Assembly (NCBI GenBank): GCA_964017235.1
Contig: OZ024936.1
Span: 89,502,537-89,566,536, forward strand
From: Sabellastarte sp. h YS-2021
Lineage: Eukaryota; Annelida; Polychaeta; Sabellida; Sabellidae
Direction of reading: 5' to 3'
Length of the DNA stretch: 64,000 bases
Shown piece after piece: positions 1-12,178 of the stretch. The notes beneath the pieces were generated by a model. That model had not been told where the DNA came from and did not search any database. It saw nothing but the letters and a program-made list of their open reading frames with translations. The position numbers and the translations under genes are program-made. The first letter of the stretch is position 1; every line of letters starts with the position of its first letter.

Positions 1-1834
1 AAACTTTCCTGCTGAAGGAAAAACCTCTAAGTCCGGCTTTAAGAGAATGAGTGAAGAGGCGGAGCCTGAGGCCCGTTTAGCAAGTATGATACATCTGTAT
101 TTATTAACGTATATGAAAGTCCTCAAACCCCAAACCAAGTAGAAGTAGGGCATATATTTATTTTACAATCGCAGCCATTGATATGGCCATGTCTTAACCC
201 AATTTATGGTCCTTTTGAATGTACGACCACACACAATCAGATACCCATGTTCCGTGTTGCTTGATGTTTTGAAGGGGAATGTAAAATTCCAAATGGGAAA
301 ATGTGGGGTTTTTTTCATTTATAAATATAATTCCAGAATATGAGAAAAGACTGGACCATTGAAATTAGATTGATGAGGATTTACTCTGACTAGGTGACCA
401 ATTTCTATGCAAATACTACAGTCATTGGATCAGATCAGGGAACATTTGTCAGTAAAGTGTCAAATCAAAGGGCTGCTTCATTAGATGCTTTTGGGATATA
501 GACACAAAAATTGAGTTGTCAATAAAAGAACCCTTGAAATGGTTTCAGATGCCTGCTTCTGTGGATGATGTAATGTCTTTAAGGCCTGGTAACACAGTTC
601 TGCATTGCCGTATCAATAGTTACATACGGTGTCATGAATTTTACTTCATGCCCTTGTCCTTATTGCTTGTTAAATGGACTTACTTCTCCTGTGTATAGAA
701 ACTTCAATACAGTTCAGGAGTGGACATAAAAGGTTTTTCAAACATTTGAACAATATCAGTATGTGTTGTTAATGATGTCCCTATTGTGGGAAACACATCC
801 TACTTAAATACCAATCCGAACTTATGTACATTGGTGAACCCTAATGGGTACTGCTTAAGTGCACAAACCACAGTGAGCAGCAAGCAAGTCTCATTGAGTT
901 AAACATTTGTGAGATCAGCATGAAACTATATTTATTTGTTTGGGTTGTAACATCGCTTTCAGCACTTTACATGTCATATCAGGACGGGTAGCGTTATACG
1001 CAGAGGAAACCAGTACGGACAGTTGGTCAAGGTTCTGAAGTGTAAACTGCTGACCATCGGTAAGCAATTACCAACTTTCCCACATGTTTTTGGTTTTGGG
1101 TCTGAACTACAGACCTCAGAGGTGGGACACAAGTGTTTTACCACTGTGCCACCGTGGCCCCCATGCAACTGTATGACCTATTTATAAGGTATTAGATTAA
1201 GTGGGTTATATTTGAAGGCACCTGTTGAAGCTCTCCAAACCCAGTGGAAATTGGAGATCCCATTTACATAAGGTGTACCACACAAAATTAATATGCTGCC
1301 TGTCGCTTAGATTAAGTGGGCTAACAGTAAACTATGTATAAGTAAACTAAGTGTATGCATATGCTATGATAATGCTATATATTTGCAGGCATCAGTTAAA
1401 GCTCTCAAAATCCTGTGGAAATTGAAGATCCTAGTTACATAATGTGTAGTATACAAAATTAATGTGCTTCCTGTGACCGACCGGGATGTTTCCCCCTACT
1501 TGCCCTCTAACTTCAGATGTGCATATTGCTTAGATTTGAACCCACACCATTCACTTTGTAAGACACTTGATTGAATGTTCTTTGGGGATTTTATCTCATT
1601 AACCTACATTAGTTAGAATAGCCCTATCTTGTTCCAGTATTTGCACAACGCCTACCCATAACAAATCTAATTCTAATTATACTTTTACAGCATTTAATTT
1701 TCATCAAGACAGACTCTAAGATACTATCACTCAAAAGACCAAAAATAATACAGAAAGTCATAGTCCAGAAACAAGGATGAAATGGGTTTTGGTTTACTAG
1801 TGTGAGCCGCAAAGCCATTAGAGACAAGAGCAGT
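1..1834. repeat. Copy 1 of a 1.83-kb near-identical duplication
   Basis: The block recurs at 4835-6668 with a constant offset of 4834 bp. I saw only three or four substitutions (around 295/5129, 1462/6296 and 1831/6665). Homology stops abruptly after about 1834/6668, and the left limit lies outside the window. It includes a reverse-strand SINE at 931-1166. Short ORFs inside it look non-coding. It could be a recent tandem duplication or an uncollapsed haplotype in the assembly. Confidence 0.9.
931..1166 (-). repeat. tRNA-derived SINE, copy 1
   Basis: On the reverse strand the element starts with a tRNA-like head. An A-box-like GGCACAGTGGT is followed by a weak B box around AGTTCAGACCC. The body contains the family's conserved 'TTTCCTCTG' and 'CATATGACNTGT' stretches and ends in an AT-rich tail. 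Sister copies are at 5765-6000, 18470-18712, 20485-21062 (interrupted), 28757-28996 and 33112-33320. Confidence 0.75.
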
Positions 1835-2345
1835 GGCCACAGGAACAAGTGGTTACATTTTGTAAAAGATCATAATCATATACTGGATATACAAAAAAAA
1901 TATCTGCTAATTTCCGGAAATATGCCATAGTAAGGATCTGTGCTCTGTGAGTGATTTAAAGGTCTGAGTGCTTTTCAAATGATATATGACAATGTAAAAG
2001 TGCTCTGAGACAATCCGACTTCTGGCATTAGTTGATTGCATGGTGTATTGCCCATAAAAAAGTCCAATGGGAAAGGTTTGGTTGAGAAAAGGGGTACTGC
2101 TCCCGAGATAACTTTGCCCTGGTCTCAGTTTAGTACTAAATGGAATATAGAATATAAATACTCGCCAGTGATTAGTTGCCATTGGCAACACTAACACACT
2201 TGCAGGAGTGCACCATACCAAATAAGGTGAAGACGATGGCATCCAAAGTGACTGCAACTTAATTGTCTATTTTTTCAGAAATTTATCTGCAATTATAGTT
2301 GAAGACTGTTTTCCATAGAAATTATATTATCACACTTTAAATAGT

Positions 2346-3222
2346 ACAGAAGCTCTGAGCTGCCAAAATTTATTTTGTATTAAGTCGAATATACGACTTA
2401 GTATCTCGTATATACGACTTACTAAGACGTATATTCGACTTATTATCCCGTATATACGACTTAGTATCTTGTATATATGACTTAGTGTCGCATATGTACG
2501 ACTTAATAACTCGTATATACGACTTAGTATCTCGTATATACGACTTAATAACTCATATATACGACTTAGTATCTCATATATATGACTTAATAATTGGTAT
2601 ATACGACTTACTATCTTGTATATACGATTTAATAACTTGTATATACGACTAAAGATACTAGGTCATATATACAAGACACTAACTCATATATACAAGATAA
2701 TAAGTCATATATACATGTTATTTAAGTCGTATATACAGGATACTAAGTCGTACATATGAGATACTAAGTTGTATATACGAGTTATTAAGTCGTATATATG
2801 AGATACTAAGTCGTATATACAAGATACTAAGTCGTATATACGAGTTATTAAGTCGTATATACAAGATACTAAGTCATATATATGAGATACTAAGTTGTAT
2901 ATACAAGTTATTAAGTCGTATATACGAGTTATTAAGTGGTATATACAAGATAATAAGTCGTATATACCAGATACTAGGTCGTATATATATGAGTTATTAA
3001 GTCGTATATACGAGTTATTAAGTCCTATATATGAGATACTAAGTCGTATCTATGACTTATTAAGTTGTATATATGAGATACTAAGTCGTATATACAAGAT
3101 ACTAAGTCGTATATATGAGATAATAAGTCGAATATACGACTTAGTAAGTCGTATATACGAGATACTAAGTCGTATATTCGACTTAATATAAAATAAATTT
3201 TGGCAGCTCAGAGCTTCCGTAA
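2346..3222. mobile_element. Foldback element of ~21-bp AT-rich repeats
   Basis: The left end reads GAAGCTCTGAGCTGCC and the right end is its reverse complement (GGCAGCTCAGAGCTTC). Between them runs an array of ~21-bp units, such as GTATATACGACTTAGTATCTC alternating with a TTAATAACTC variant. Orientation flips near 2650, so a ~300-bp left arm can pair with the ~560-bp right arm. An imperfect 9-bp flanking repeat (AAATAGTAC / AAATAGCAC) may be a TSD, which would suit a Mutator-like foldback. An open frame at 2895-3191 is only the repeat being translated. Confidence 0.85.
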
Positions 3223-3227
3223 AATAG

Positions 3228-3860
3228 CACTATAAAATGTTAATTTATGTAACTTTTGGTAAAGAGAGCAGATTTGTACGGTGGTTGCAATTTATATTTT
3301 AAGCTTTTCTTTCATCCCATCGTACGTGTATAGAACTGTGTACATAAGTGTGCTGAAATATTGTTGAAAAATATGAATGTAGCCTGGTAGTGGGGTAGTA
3401 GAGATTTGCAGGTGCAAACAAAGTGAATTCTGCCAGCAACAGTGTCACAACTTGAAGATCAAAGAATAAACTGCTACTAGCTACAGGTCGTACAGTGGGT
3501 TTATATACATACGAGGTATGAGTGAGTGTATTATACGGCATCTGCAAACCCTGCAAGTGAATGGGGAGACCTTGCAATACTTGCAGCAGAAATGCACATG
3601 CGCAAGTCTCTCGGAAGTTACCCTTGAGAAACAGATGCCTTTATGGCCATAGAGCAGGCACGCAGAGAAAATGTGCATGTGAATTTTCATTGCAGGGCCT
3701 GTGCGACCTTTAAATTCTGTTATCAAAAATTGTACCTTAAGTGTGCCTTGCAAATCAGCCGATTTTTCTCTGTAACCAGGACGTACATGCACGTACGACA
3801 GGATGTAAGAGAGGCTAAAGCAGATTTGTACGGTTGTTGCAATTGATATCTTAATGAAAA
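3228..3860 (-). repeat. Dispersed repeat, reverse copy of 17877-18350
   Basis: On the reverse strand this matches 17877-18350 on the forward strand. Shared landmarks include CATGTACGTCCTGGTTACAG, AATCGGCTGATTTGCAAG and CTACTACCCCACTACC. Because both copies keep similar open frames, the translations at 3299-3577(-) and 18117-18344(+) resemble each other; neither looks like a protein family I know. A direct repeat of GCAGATTTGTACGG occurs near both ends (about 3267 and 3828). No ends with TSD identified. Confidence 0.6.
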
Positions 3861-4834
3861 AAAATCCACATAGTTATACGCAAGGCAAGGACAGTCAAGA
3901 ATTGCATCAGTCAGCTTTGCAGGGGAGTAGCTTATATATAAGCCAGAATCCCCAGGCATACCATTTTGTTGGTAGAACTATTTATGAGAATAGACAATAC
4001 CCCCACACTGAATAAATTCTACATAAACCATAACATTTTTTGAAAAATCAGGGAGTACAGAATATCTGAGCTACTTCCCTGTTGTGTCATGTAAGGCGTG
4101 GCGCCCTAGATATTGGTTTCTGAATTTAGCTGCAATTTACTGCATTCAAAAATTGCTCCTAAAAAGATAGCAAAATGGTTTAATTCGATAAAGAATCTTT
4201 TAAAGCATATCATTATGGCTATTGCATCTCTGGATAAAGTTTTAAATCTGATTTAAGTGGATGTTTTAAACACCAAACATTCTCAAGATCCAACGCCAGT
4301 TATGCCCGCAAAGTGTGAATTCTCCATAATGATGTTTAAGCTAAGGAATTAATTACTGCAAGGAAGTGTTTAAACAAATAAAATTCCAAATGGGAAAATG
4401 TGGAAAACTTATGCCTGTGTCACACTGCTCCGAATATGGCTTGTTGGGGTGGAGGACTGACAGGCGTGATGCCAGGACACCACTAGTGACAGTCCCCACC
4501 CACCCCAACAAGTCAAGCACTCATAATGCGGAGCATACATTTATTAAATACAATACATAAACAATGAGTAAATAATGACTACTATTAAAATAAAGTCCAC
4601 TACACAACTTTAAGTACATAATCCATTAAATACACGTTATCTTCCACAATCACATGTGTACATACTTGCTCGACTATGATCACTGAGTTATCAATTTACT
4701 CACACACTGTGACTTAATATCAAGCTAGGTCATCTTAGTATCAAATGTAAGTAACATGTATAACGGAATTGTTCATGGCAATGCTCCCCCACTTCTCAGT
4801 TATAATGGGACCCTCAACTTTGCCGTATAACGGT

Positions 4835-6668
4835 AAACTTTCCTGCTGAAGGAAAAACCTCTAAGTCCGGCTTTAAGAGAATGAGTGAAGAGGCGGAGCC
4901 TGAGGCCCGTTTAGCAAGTATGATACATCTGTATTTATTAACGTATATGAAAGTCCTCAAACCCCAAACCAAGTAGAAGTAGGGCATATATTTATTTTAC
5001 AATCGCAGCCATTGATATGGCCATGTCTTAACCCAATTTATGGTCCTTTTGAATGTACGACCACACACAATCAGATACCCATGTTCCGTGTTGCTTGATG
5101 TTTTGAAGGGGAATGTAAAATTCCAAATGGAAAAATGTGGGGTTTTTTTCATTTATAAATATAATTCCAGAATATGAGAAAAGACTGGACCATTGAAATT
5201 AGATTGATGAGGATTTACTCTGACTAGGTGACCAATTTCTATGCAAATACTACAGTCATTGGATCAGATCAGGGAACATTTGTCAGTAAAGTGTCAAATC
5301 AAAGGGCTGCTTCATTAGATGCTTTTGGGATATAGACACAAAAATTGAGTTGTCAATAAAAGAACCCTTGAAATGGTTTCAGATGCCTGCTTCTGTGGAT
5401 GATGTAATGTCTTTAAGGCCTGGTAACACAGTTCTGCATTGCCGTATCAATAGTTACATACGGTGTCATGAATTTTACTTCATGCCCTTGTCCTTATTGC
5501 TTGTTAAATGGACTTACTTCTCCTGTGTATAGAAACTTCAATACAGTTCAGGAGTGGACATAAAAGGTTTTTCAAACATTTGAACAATATCAGTATGTGT
5601 TGTTAATGATGTCCCTATTGTGGGAAACACATCCTACTTAAATACCAATCCGAACTTATGTACATTGGTGAACCCTAATGGGTACTGCTTAAGTGCACAA
5701 ACCACAGTGAGCAGCAAGCAAGTCTCATTGAGTTAAACATTTGTGAGATCAGCATGAAACTATATTTATTTGTTTGGGTTGTAACATCGCTTTCAGCACT
5801 TTACATGTCATATCAGGACGGGTAGCGTTATACGCAGAGGAAACCAGTACGGACAGTTGGTCAAGGTTCTGAAGTGTAAACTGCTGACCATCGGTAAGCA
5901 ATTACCAACTTTCCCACATGTTTTTGGTTTTGGGTCTGAACTACAGACCTCAGAGGTGGGACACAAGTGTTTTACCACTGTGCCACCGTGGCCCCCATGC
6001 AACTGTATGACCTATTTATAAGGTATTAGATTAAGTGGGTTATATTTGAAGGCACCTGTTGAAGCTCTCCAAACCCAGTGGAAATTGGAGATCCCATTTA
6101 CATAAGGTGTACCACACAAAATTAATATGCTGCCTGTCGCTTAGATTAAGTGGGCTAACAGTAAACTATGTATAAGTAAACTAAGTGTATGCATATGCTA
6201 TGATAATGCTATATATTTGCAGGCATCAGTTAAAGCTCTCAAAATCCTGTGGAAATTGAAGATCCTAGTTACATAATGTGTAGTATACAAAAATAATGTG
6301 CTTCCTGTGACCGACCGGGATGTTTCCCCCTACTTGCCCTCTAACTTCAGATGTGCATATTGCTTAGATTTGAACCCACACCATTCACTTTGTAAGACAC
6401 TTGATTGAATGTTCTTTGGGGATTTTATCTCATTAACCTACATTAGTTAGAATAGCCCTATCTTGTTCCAGTATTTGCACAACGCCTACCCATAACAAAT
6501 CTAATTCTAATTATACTTTTACAGCATTTAATTTTCATCAAGACAGACTCTAAGATACTATCACTCAAAAGACCAAAAATAATACAGAAAGTCATAGTCC
6601 AGAAACAAGGATGAAATGGGTTTTGGTTTACTAGTGTGAGCCGCAAAGCCATTAGAGACAAGAGTAGT
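4835..6668. repeat. Copy 2 of the 1.83-kb duplication
   Basis: Near-identical to 1-1834. The junction with unrelated sequence is sharp at about 6668. The 24-nt neighbourhood AATTCCAAATGGGAAAATG appears a third time at about 4383, inside the interval between the copies. Confidence 0.9.
5765..6000 (-). repeat. tRNA-derived SINE, copy 2 (within duplication)
   Basis: Same SINE as 931-1166, duplicated along with the surrounding block, so it is not an independent insertion. Confidence 0.75.
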
Positions 6669-8990
6669 ACACCTAAGCGGTCTTCCATCCCAGTACTAAT
6701 GCAGCCAACTTCAGTGATAAGACAGATACTCAGCACACTATGCCACAATTCATGAAAGTCCGGAGACAAAAACAAACAATGAAAAAAGTGATCTCTAGAA
6801 GCGAGAGTCCCGCTAGACCTCACACTTAAAAAGGAGGTTGCAGTACAGAGACAATTGGAAGGATTTGATGAACCTAGGGTAGGTAGGCAAAGAGATCAAC
6901 TTTGAGTTTCTTTCTGAATGATATAATAGACGTGACAGAGCAGATGTCATCAGACAATTCATTCATAGCTTGGGTGAATTATAGGCAAATACGCAATTAA
7001 CTACAAAATGAGTGTCCAAAATAACTATTTATACTCTGCACTTATATCACCACGAAGAAAGACAAATTTAAAAGTAGCTTTCAAGTTTAGAAGGGATTAT
7101 TTAGTTTCCAGACCATATAAATAGATATTGTGGCTGGAGAGGGAAGCGGCACGTGCCTTCTGGGTAAGGTAATTTAATTGAGAATTGTGTAATTTTATCC
7201 AACAAAAATATGCAGTGAAAATTAATATCTTCTTGGTAAATATTTTTTTGTATTGAACATCACATTGATTGCTACCTTCTAGTCCCTAGAGGGGAAATGA
7301 TTTTACAATGAACTGAACAATAATGCAAATTAAGTCTACAGGTTTGTTTTGTTTTGCTATTCTTTTAAACAAATAAACACATTTAGAATCAAGGGTGCTG
7401 TAAGCAGTACTTGTATGAAAATACATATAATATCTGCATATAATCATTACAGAATACATTTCTAATTAATTTTAATGATATAGAAGATTCATAAGAATCT
7501 GTTTCAACACAAGTGACATACAGAAAAAGAGAAGTGGGTGGGAATTTTTTGTGTTCTCCAGATCAATTATGGTTAAAGGACACAGGACATCTCTTCTGTT
7601 TATAATAACCTCTCTTTAACTTTGGGCCAAACAATAAATGGGAAGCTAACAAGGGACCTAATCAATAGGCAAGTAGAAGGGGAAGCTTACTTGATTTACA
7701 ATCAAGGTGATTTTTCATCTCAGATCTCTCCCCAACCCAACAATCCTTATGCATGAAGCTCAAGTGTGGCAGCTCATTAAGTCTATGTACAGATGAATGC
7801 ATCTGATTTGCAGTTTTTGTCCCACATTTTATTTTGGTCACTATCCGTTTAATTTTCTACAAAGTACAATGCATTTTCACTTGAGATGACATATTGGACA
7901 CTCAGTGTCCCAAATCAGACTCAGATACATGTGAACAACCAACCAAACATAAATAAGAAGATTTGAAAAAAAAATCACTGCCGCATATTGGACGTCAGAT
8001 GTCGTAAGCCGCATCCATGACTATGGAAACATAGACTGCAAGACAGATATCGGATATTTGTTATCCAATATTCAGAAGTACAGTTGTCAGATACATTTAA
8101 ATTACTGCTGCCCACCGTAACTTGGCAAATGTCTTAAACTGACAAAGCATGTTTAAAGAATACTTGTCAGGCGCTGGTTCTCATCGGCAAAACTCCGGCA
8201 ATTTCAGGATAGCCACTGTGCTATGTAAGGTAGAAATTATGGAAGTGATGACAAATGAATTAACTGCAGGAATTTCCAAATGCATACTCCGTGTTTGGGC
8301 CCCCGCGTATATATGTAGAAATGACACTATTTCTACTTAAATTTTAATGGAAGGAAATCATTGTCCCCATACTTACAAACACAAATGAGGATTTTGTGTC
8401 AAAGTGGTGCCACGTTTTGGCGCAGGGCAGTACCTCTTCTCTTCTACTCTATTTCAAGATGTTTATAGTGCATAATCTCTTCCAAAGAAAGACTCTAAGG
8501 TGAGAGACCAAAAACCAAAAAATCAATAATCATTATTCCATAGATATAACCAGTTCAATACCATGGAGACAATGGGTAGTTTATTTGCTAAAGTGGAAAA
8601 GCATCTTTGAAGAGATATGATTTTAGCTTGTTTTCTGAAACAGAAAAAGAGTTATTATTAGGTAAATCCCTTCTAACAGTGGCAACATGAAAAGCAAAGC
8701 TATGGCCAAAGTGTTTTGTATTATGTATAGATGAACAGGAATTGATAAGCCTCTAAGAACCTTTTATCTGGACTGTTGTATCATGTGTCATAGCTACCAC
8801 AAAAATAGACAAAAGAGACCGAAATAGCTGGATGACCACTTGGAAGAAACTTATAAACGAAAGCAGCCATTTTAAAAATGGAGTCTTTTGAGAATAGGAG
8901 ATGCCTCTGTGTATCTATCACAAATTTGTGGCAATCCTAGTAAGTGTGTTCTGGATACACTGATGTTTACACATTTTGAAACTGGACAGA
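6669..8990. other. Intergenic, no feature recognised
   Basis: AT-rich single-copy-looking sequence. No exon with flanking splice sites, repeat family or RNA gene was recognised on either strand. Confidence 0.4.
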
Positions 8991-9660
8991 CTTCTAAAGA
9001 AAAAAGGCCTGGAGCAAGTACAAGTACTTGTACTTAATACTTGTATTTAATTAATCAGGCTTTCAGTCCCAAAGTCTCGAAAAGACTCACATTTATTGAG
9101 TGGTACAAGGAATGGAGTAATTTTAACCCATCATTGTTCATTGAATGTTTGTTTTAAATTGTATGTCATAATAAATAATAATTTTAAATATAAAGTGATG
9201 ATCTCATTATCATGTTTCTAGCTGATACACTATAAAAGTATTTGACCTTTTACTTGGAATTTTTCAAAGTATTTGTATTTGAGTCTTTACACGGGTACTT
9301 GCATTTGCACTTGCAACTTGGCAAAGTGTTTGCACTTATACTTGGCTCAATGTAGTTGACCCCTGGCTCGGAAGAAAGAATTCCTATACTACTCACCAAA
9401 GCCACAAGGATAGCAGCCTCATCTATCAGATAATGTGAAACCCACCTGAGATCATGTGTTTGAATGAAACAAGTCTTGTGGACTTAATCAGCGAAGGAAA
9501 AATCAGAAACACCAAGGTTCTTTGCAACTGCTGGGTGCATGAAATTATCAAATATCCTGACAGGGAGGTTGGAATCAAATTTATTGAGCTACGTATGAGA
9601 CATAATACTAATAACAATAATAATAGAAGCATTTATACAGCAGAAAATTTGATGAACATC
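8990..9660. repeat. Degenerate TACTTG-rich repeat and trinucleotide tail
   Basis: At 9017-9050 and 9255-9345 there are irregular runs of TACTTG/TATTTG words. A short (TAA)n-like stretch follows near 9603-9625. This resembles a decayed dispersed repeat, but no termini are visible. The ORFs 9454-9666(+) and 9426-9632(-) overlap each other and show no domain. Confidence 0.35.
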
Positions 9661-10587
9661 CTCTAATGAGCAGGGCCCGTATTCACTAAACCTCCTTTAT
9701 TCCAAGGAACCCTTAAAAAGTAAGGATTTCCTTTATTTCTTGCCCCTTCCTTTGTTTTTGTATTCATTAAACCTCCCTCAAACAAAGGAGCCTAACTTTT
9801 TTCCTTGACTTTCAAGGAAACCTTAAAAATCTAGGAAATCCTTAACTTTCAAGGGAATCTTGAATTTTGATATTCACTAACCTTCCTTTACTGAGGAATC
9901 CTTGGTTTTTTCCCTTAATTTTCAAGGTACATGTGTGACTACCTTAATGATAAAGGGGAGTTTTGGTGGTTTGACTTTTTAAAGTAAAAATTGACGTAAT
10001 TGGTGAAAAGTACCTTTTTTGTCCACACATACATCTTACTTTGAAATTTTTCGGATTTTTATTTAATATGTCGTCAAACCCAAGGAAAATGTTTTTGATG
10101 TGTGTCACAATATCTATGAAAAGTGGCTATTACCCCAATAGGAAAACTTCCTGAATGACTATTATATTGTTTATCTTCTTGAGTGATATATATTTTTTGT
10201 GTATGTCTGTTGAAGGATGTTTTACTTTTATTATCCAAAATTTTGTACGATTTATGGGTTAAATTGTATGAATATTTAATGAGAGGATGTGAAAAAGCAT
10301 GTCAAAAAGCATGGCCACCAGTGAATATAAAAACTGCAATCTTTAACCTGCAATACAAAAATCTTTAAAAGTTAGATATTTATTTCTTAAAATATGAAAT
10401 ATCATCTTAAACTGCAATAGAAAACACATCACAACACTAATCTTAAACAAATAATAAAAATGGAAAGAAGAAAATACAAAAGTAAGGAAAAGATAAAGGA
10501 GCCTTTATGAACATACATTTTTAACCAATCAGATTACTGGATGCAGTCCTTTAATAAAGGATCCTTTATTTAAGGTCTCCTTTGGTA

Positions 10588-11067
10588 TAGACCGAGTTTT
10601 CTGTCCCAAAATATGCCTTTTTAAAACTGATGGATGGCATTTTGGGACAGAGTTCCTCGCTACACAAAAAACTTCAATATCTGAAAATTACCGTCCCTTT
10701 AAACTTTAAAATATGCACTTATATGTATTAACAGTAGAAAGCATTTAGATGCAGGAACACAATTTTCTGTGTTTGCAGCAATATAGACACTTTTTCTGCA
10801 CTTCCTGTTTGTATAAACAATGATAAAATTTGGCAAGTGAAATATATTTTGGTAAATATATCCATTAACTATGCAAAAAGTTTATTTCTTTTAATGCGGG
10901 GCACATCCTTGTTACTCAAGGTGGTAGCCTAGTACATGTTTAATGTCAGGATGTGTGCCACTTGTTGCCCTTCATGACGTTTATGTTTTTTGCATACTAA
11001 TGCCATCTGTCTCTCGCCAATACATCAATCTTTTAAAAATTGGCTGAGAGACAGATTAATCGGTCTA
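10588..11067. mobile_element. 480-bp TIR element with 9-bp TSD, nested
   Basis: Termini TAGACCGAGTTTTCTGTCCC and the inverse ending in CGGTCTA are flanked by perfect 9-bp direct repeats CCTTTGGTA (10579-10587 and 11068-11076). The sister host element at about 13082-13100 keeps the unoccupied site (CCTTTGGTA then AAGAAACC), which supports the boundaries. A relative with the same termini and a 9-bp TSD is at 30594-31084. A 9-bp TSD suits Mutator-like elements; there is no coding capacity. Confidence 0.85.
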
Positions 11068-11152
11068 CCTTTGGTAAGGAACTCATAAAGGAGGTTTAGT
11101 GAATAGCATTTTAAAGGTCACCTTACCAAAGGAGATTTTTCACCTTCCTTTA

Positions 11153-11731
11153 CCCAGATAGCATTCCGCCGTCGGACCGACGTTGGCTATTGGTCGCATG
11201 GTCGGCAGATTTTGCCGACGTTGGGCCGACGTTGGCTTGCCAACCAACACTCTGGTTGGATGTCTCTATATTTTGCCGACGTTGGGCCGACGTTGGGCCG
11301 ACGTTGGCTTGCCAACCAACACTCAGGTTAGATGTCTATATTTTGCCAACGTTGGGCCAACGGCGGATTTTTATTCAAGATGGCGGCGAGCAATAATAGG
11401 GGATTTGGGGAAACTTAGAAAAAAATATTTATTATGGTATGCCTAAAAATCATATTTCAGTGAGCCCACAAATTTTAACTAACCATTTAATAATTTTAGA
11501 CATAAAAATAATATTCTCATTAAAAATTCACACTACAAAAGTTATCAATGAACATCATCTGATTGGCTGATGCTATACATAGAATATAATTTTTACCGGT
11601 GGCTTGCCGACGTTGGGCCAACGTTGGCCCGACGGTCAAAAAGCCGTTGCCCAACGTCGGCAGCCAACGTCGGACCGACGGATGTGCCGACGTTGGGCCA
11701 ACGTCGGTCCGACGGCGGAATGCTATCTGGG
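11153..11731. mobile_element. 579-bp TIR element, TA target site, GTTGG-rich minisatellite arms
   Basis: Termini CCCAGATAGCATTCCGCCGT and its inverse ending GCTATCTGGG are flanked by TA on both sides (11151-11152 and 11732-11733). The sister host element has the uninterrupted TTTAATAAAGG site. Inside both arms are repeats of GTTGGGCCGACGTTGG-type words, so the GC-rich arms strongly fold back on each other around an AT-rich centre. TA duplication suits Tc1/mariner-type or similar non-autonomous elements. The ORFs at 11183-11446 are repeat translations. Confidence 0.85.
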
Positions 11732-12178
11732 TAATAAAGGGACCTTAAAAATATAGGAGGTTTGGTGAATACGGGCCCTGGAATCCAAAAAGAGAAAGTT
11801 GTTGGCCATAGCAAGGTAGTAAACCCAGCCAAGGTAGGGTGACTATGGTGTTGGGTAAGCTAGTCTAAACAGGTAAGTCTCAAGTTGGCTTATAAAACTT
11901 GAAATGGTTTGTTGTGATCTGATACTAAATGGGAGCCCGTTCCATTCCACCAGCAAACCAGTTGCAAAACTATATCTACATATGGGCTTCCTGGGATGAT
12001 TATATCGAGAGGTCTATATAATGAACTCTGTTTTATCAGAGTTCAATTAAAGCATACTTGGTTACATCCATTCTGGAAAATTCTGAAGAAAATAATTCAA
12101 TTTTTTTTAAAAGACAAGGCTGCGTTTTTGTTGGACATATTAACAAACAACTGGATGTTGTCATCATAAAGATAAAAT

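Larger units (their letters stand above)
9671..11780. mobile_element. TIR element (CAGGGCCCGTATTCAC family), with two nested insertions
   Basis: The left end is CAGGGCCCGTATTCACTAAA and the right end is its inverse. Imperfect inverted repeats of AAGGAACC/AAGGTCTCC-type words line both arms. A shorter sister copy lies at 12179-13213. The copy is about twice as long as its sister because two other elements (10588-11067 and 11153-11731) are inserted in it. No transposase frame is visible, so it is non-autonomous. No clean TSD was found. Confidence 0.8.

Noticed and set aside
2895..3191. 98-aa ORF with YI.VIKSYI-like repeats
   Set aside because: It is a translation of the 21-bp array in the foldback element; the periodicity is nucleotide-level.
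2346..3222. CRISPR-like array
   Set aside because: Repeats are contiguous without unique spacers, in both orientations, in a eukaryotic context.
1..6668. The duplicated blocks as LTRs of an LTR retrotransposon
   Set aside because: No TG...CA ends, no primer-binding site or polypurine tract, and no gag/pol between them; the interval instead holds a foldback element.
11183..11446. GR..VGLPTNT-rich ORFs
   Set aside because: They arise from GTTGGGCCGACG repeats inside a transposon arm.
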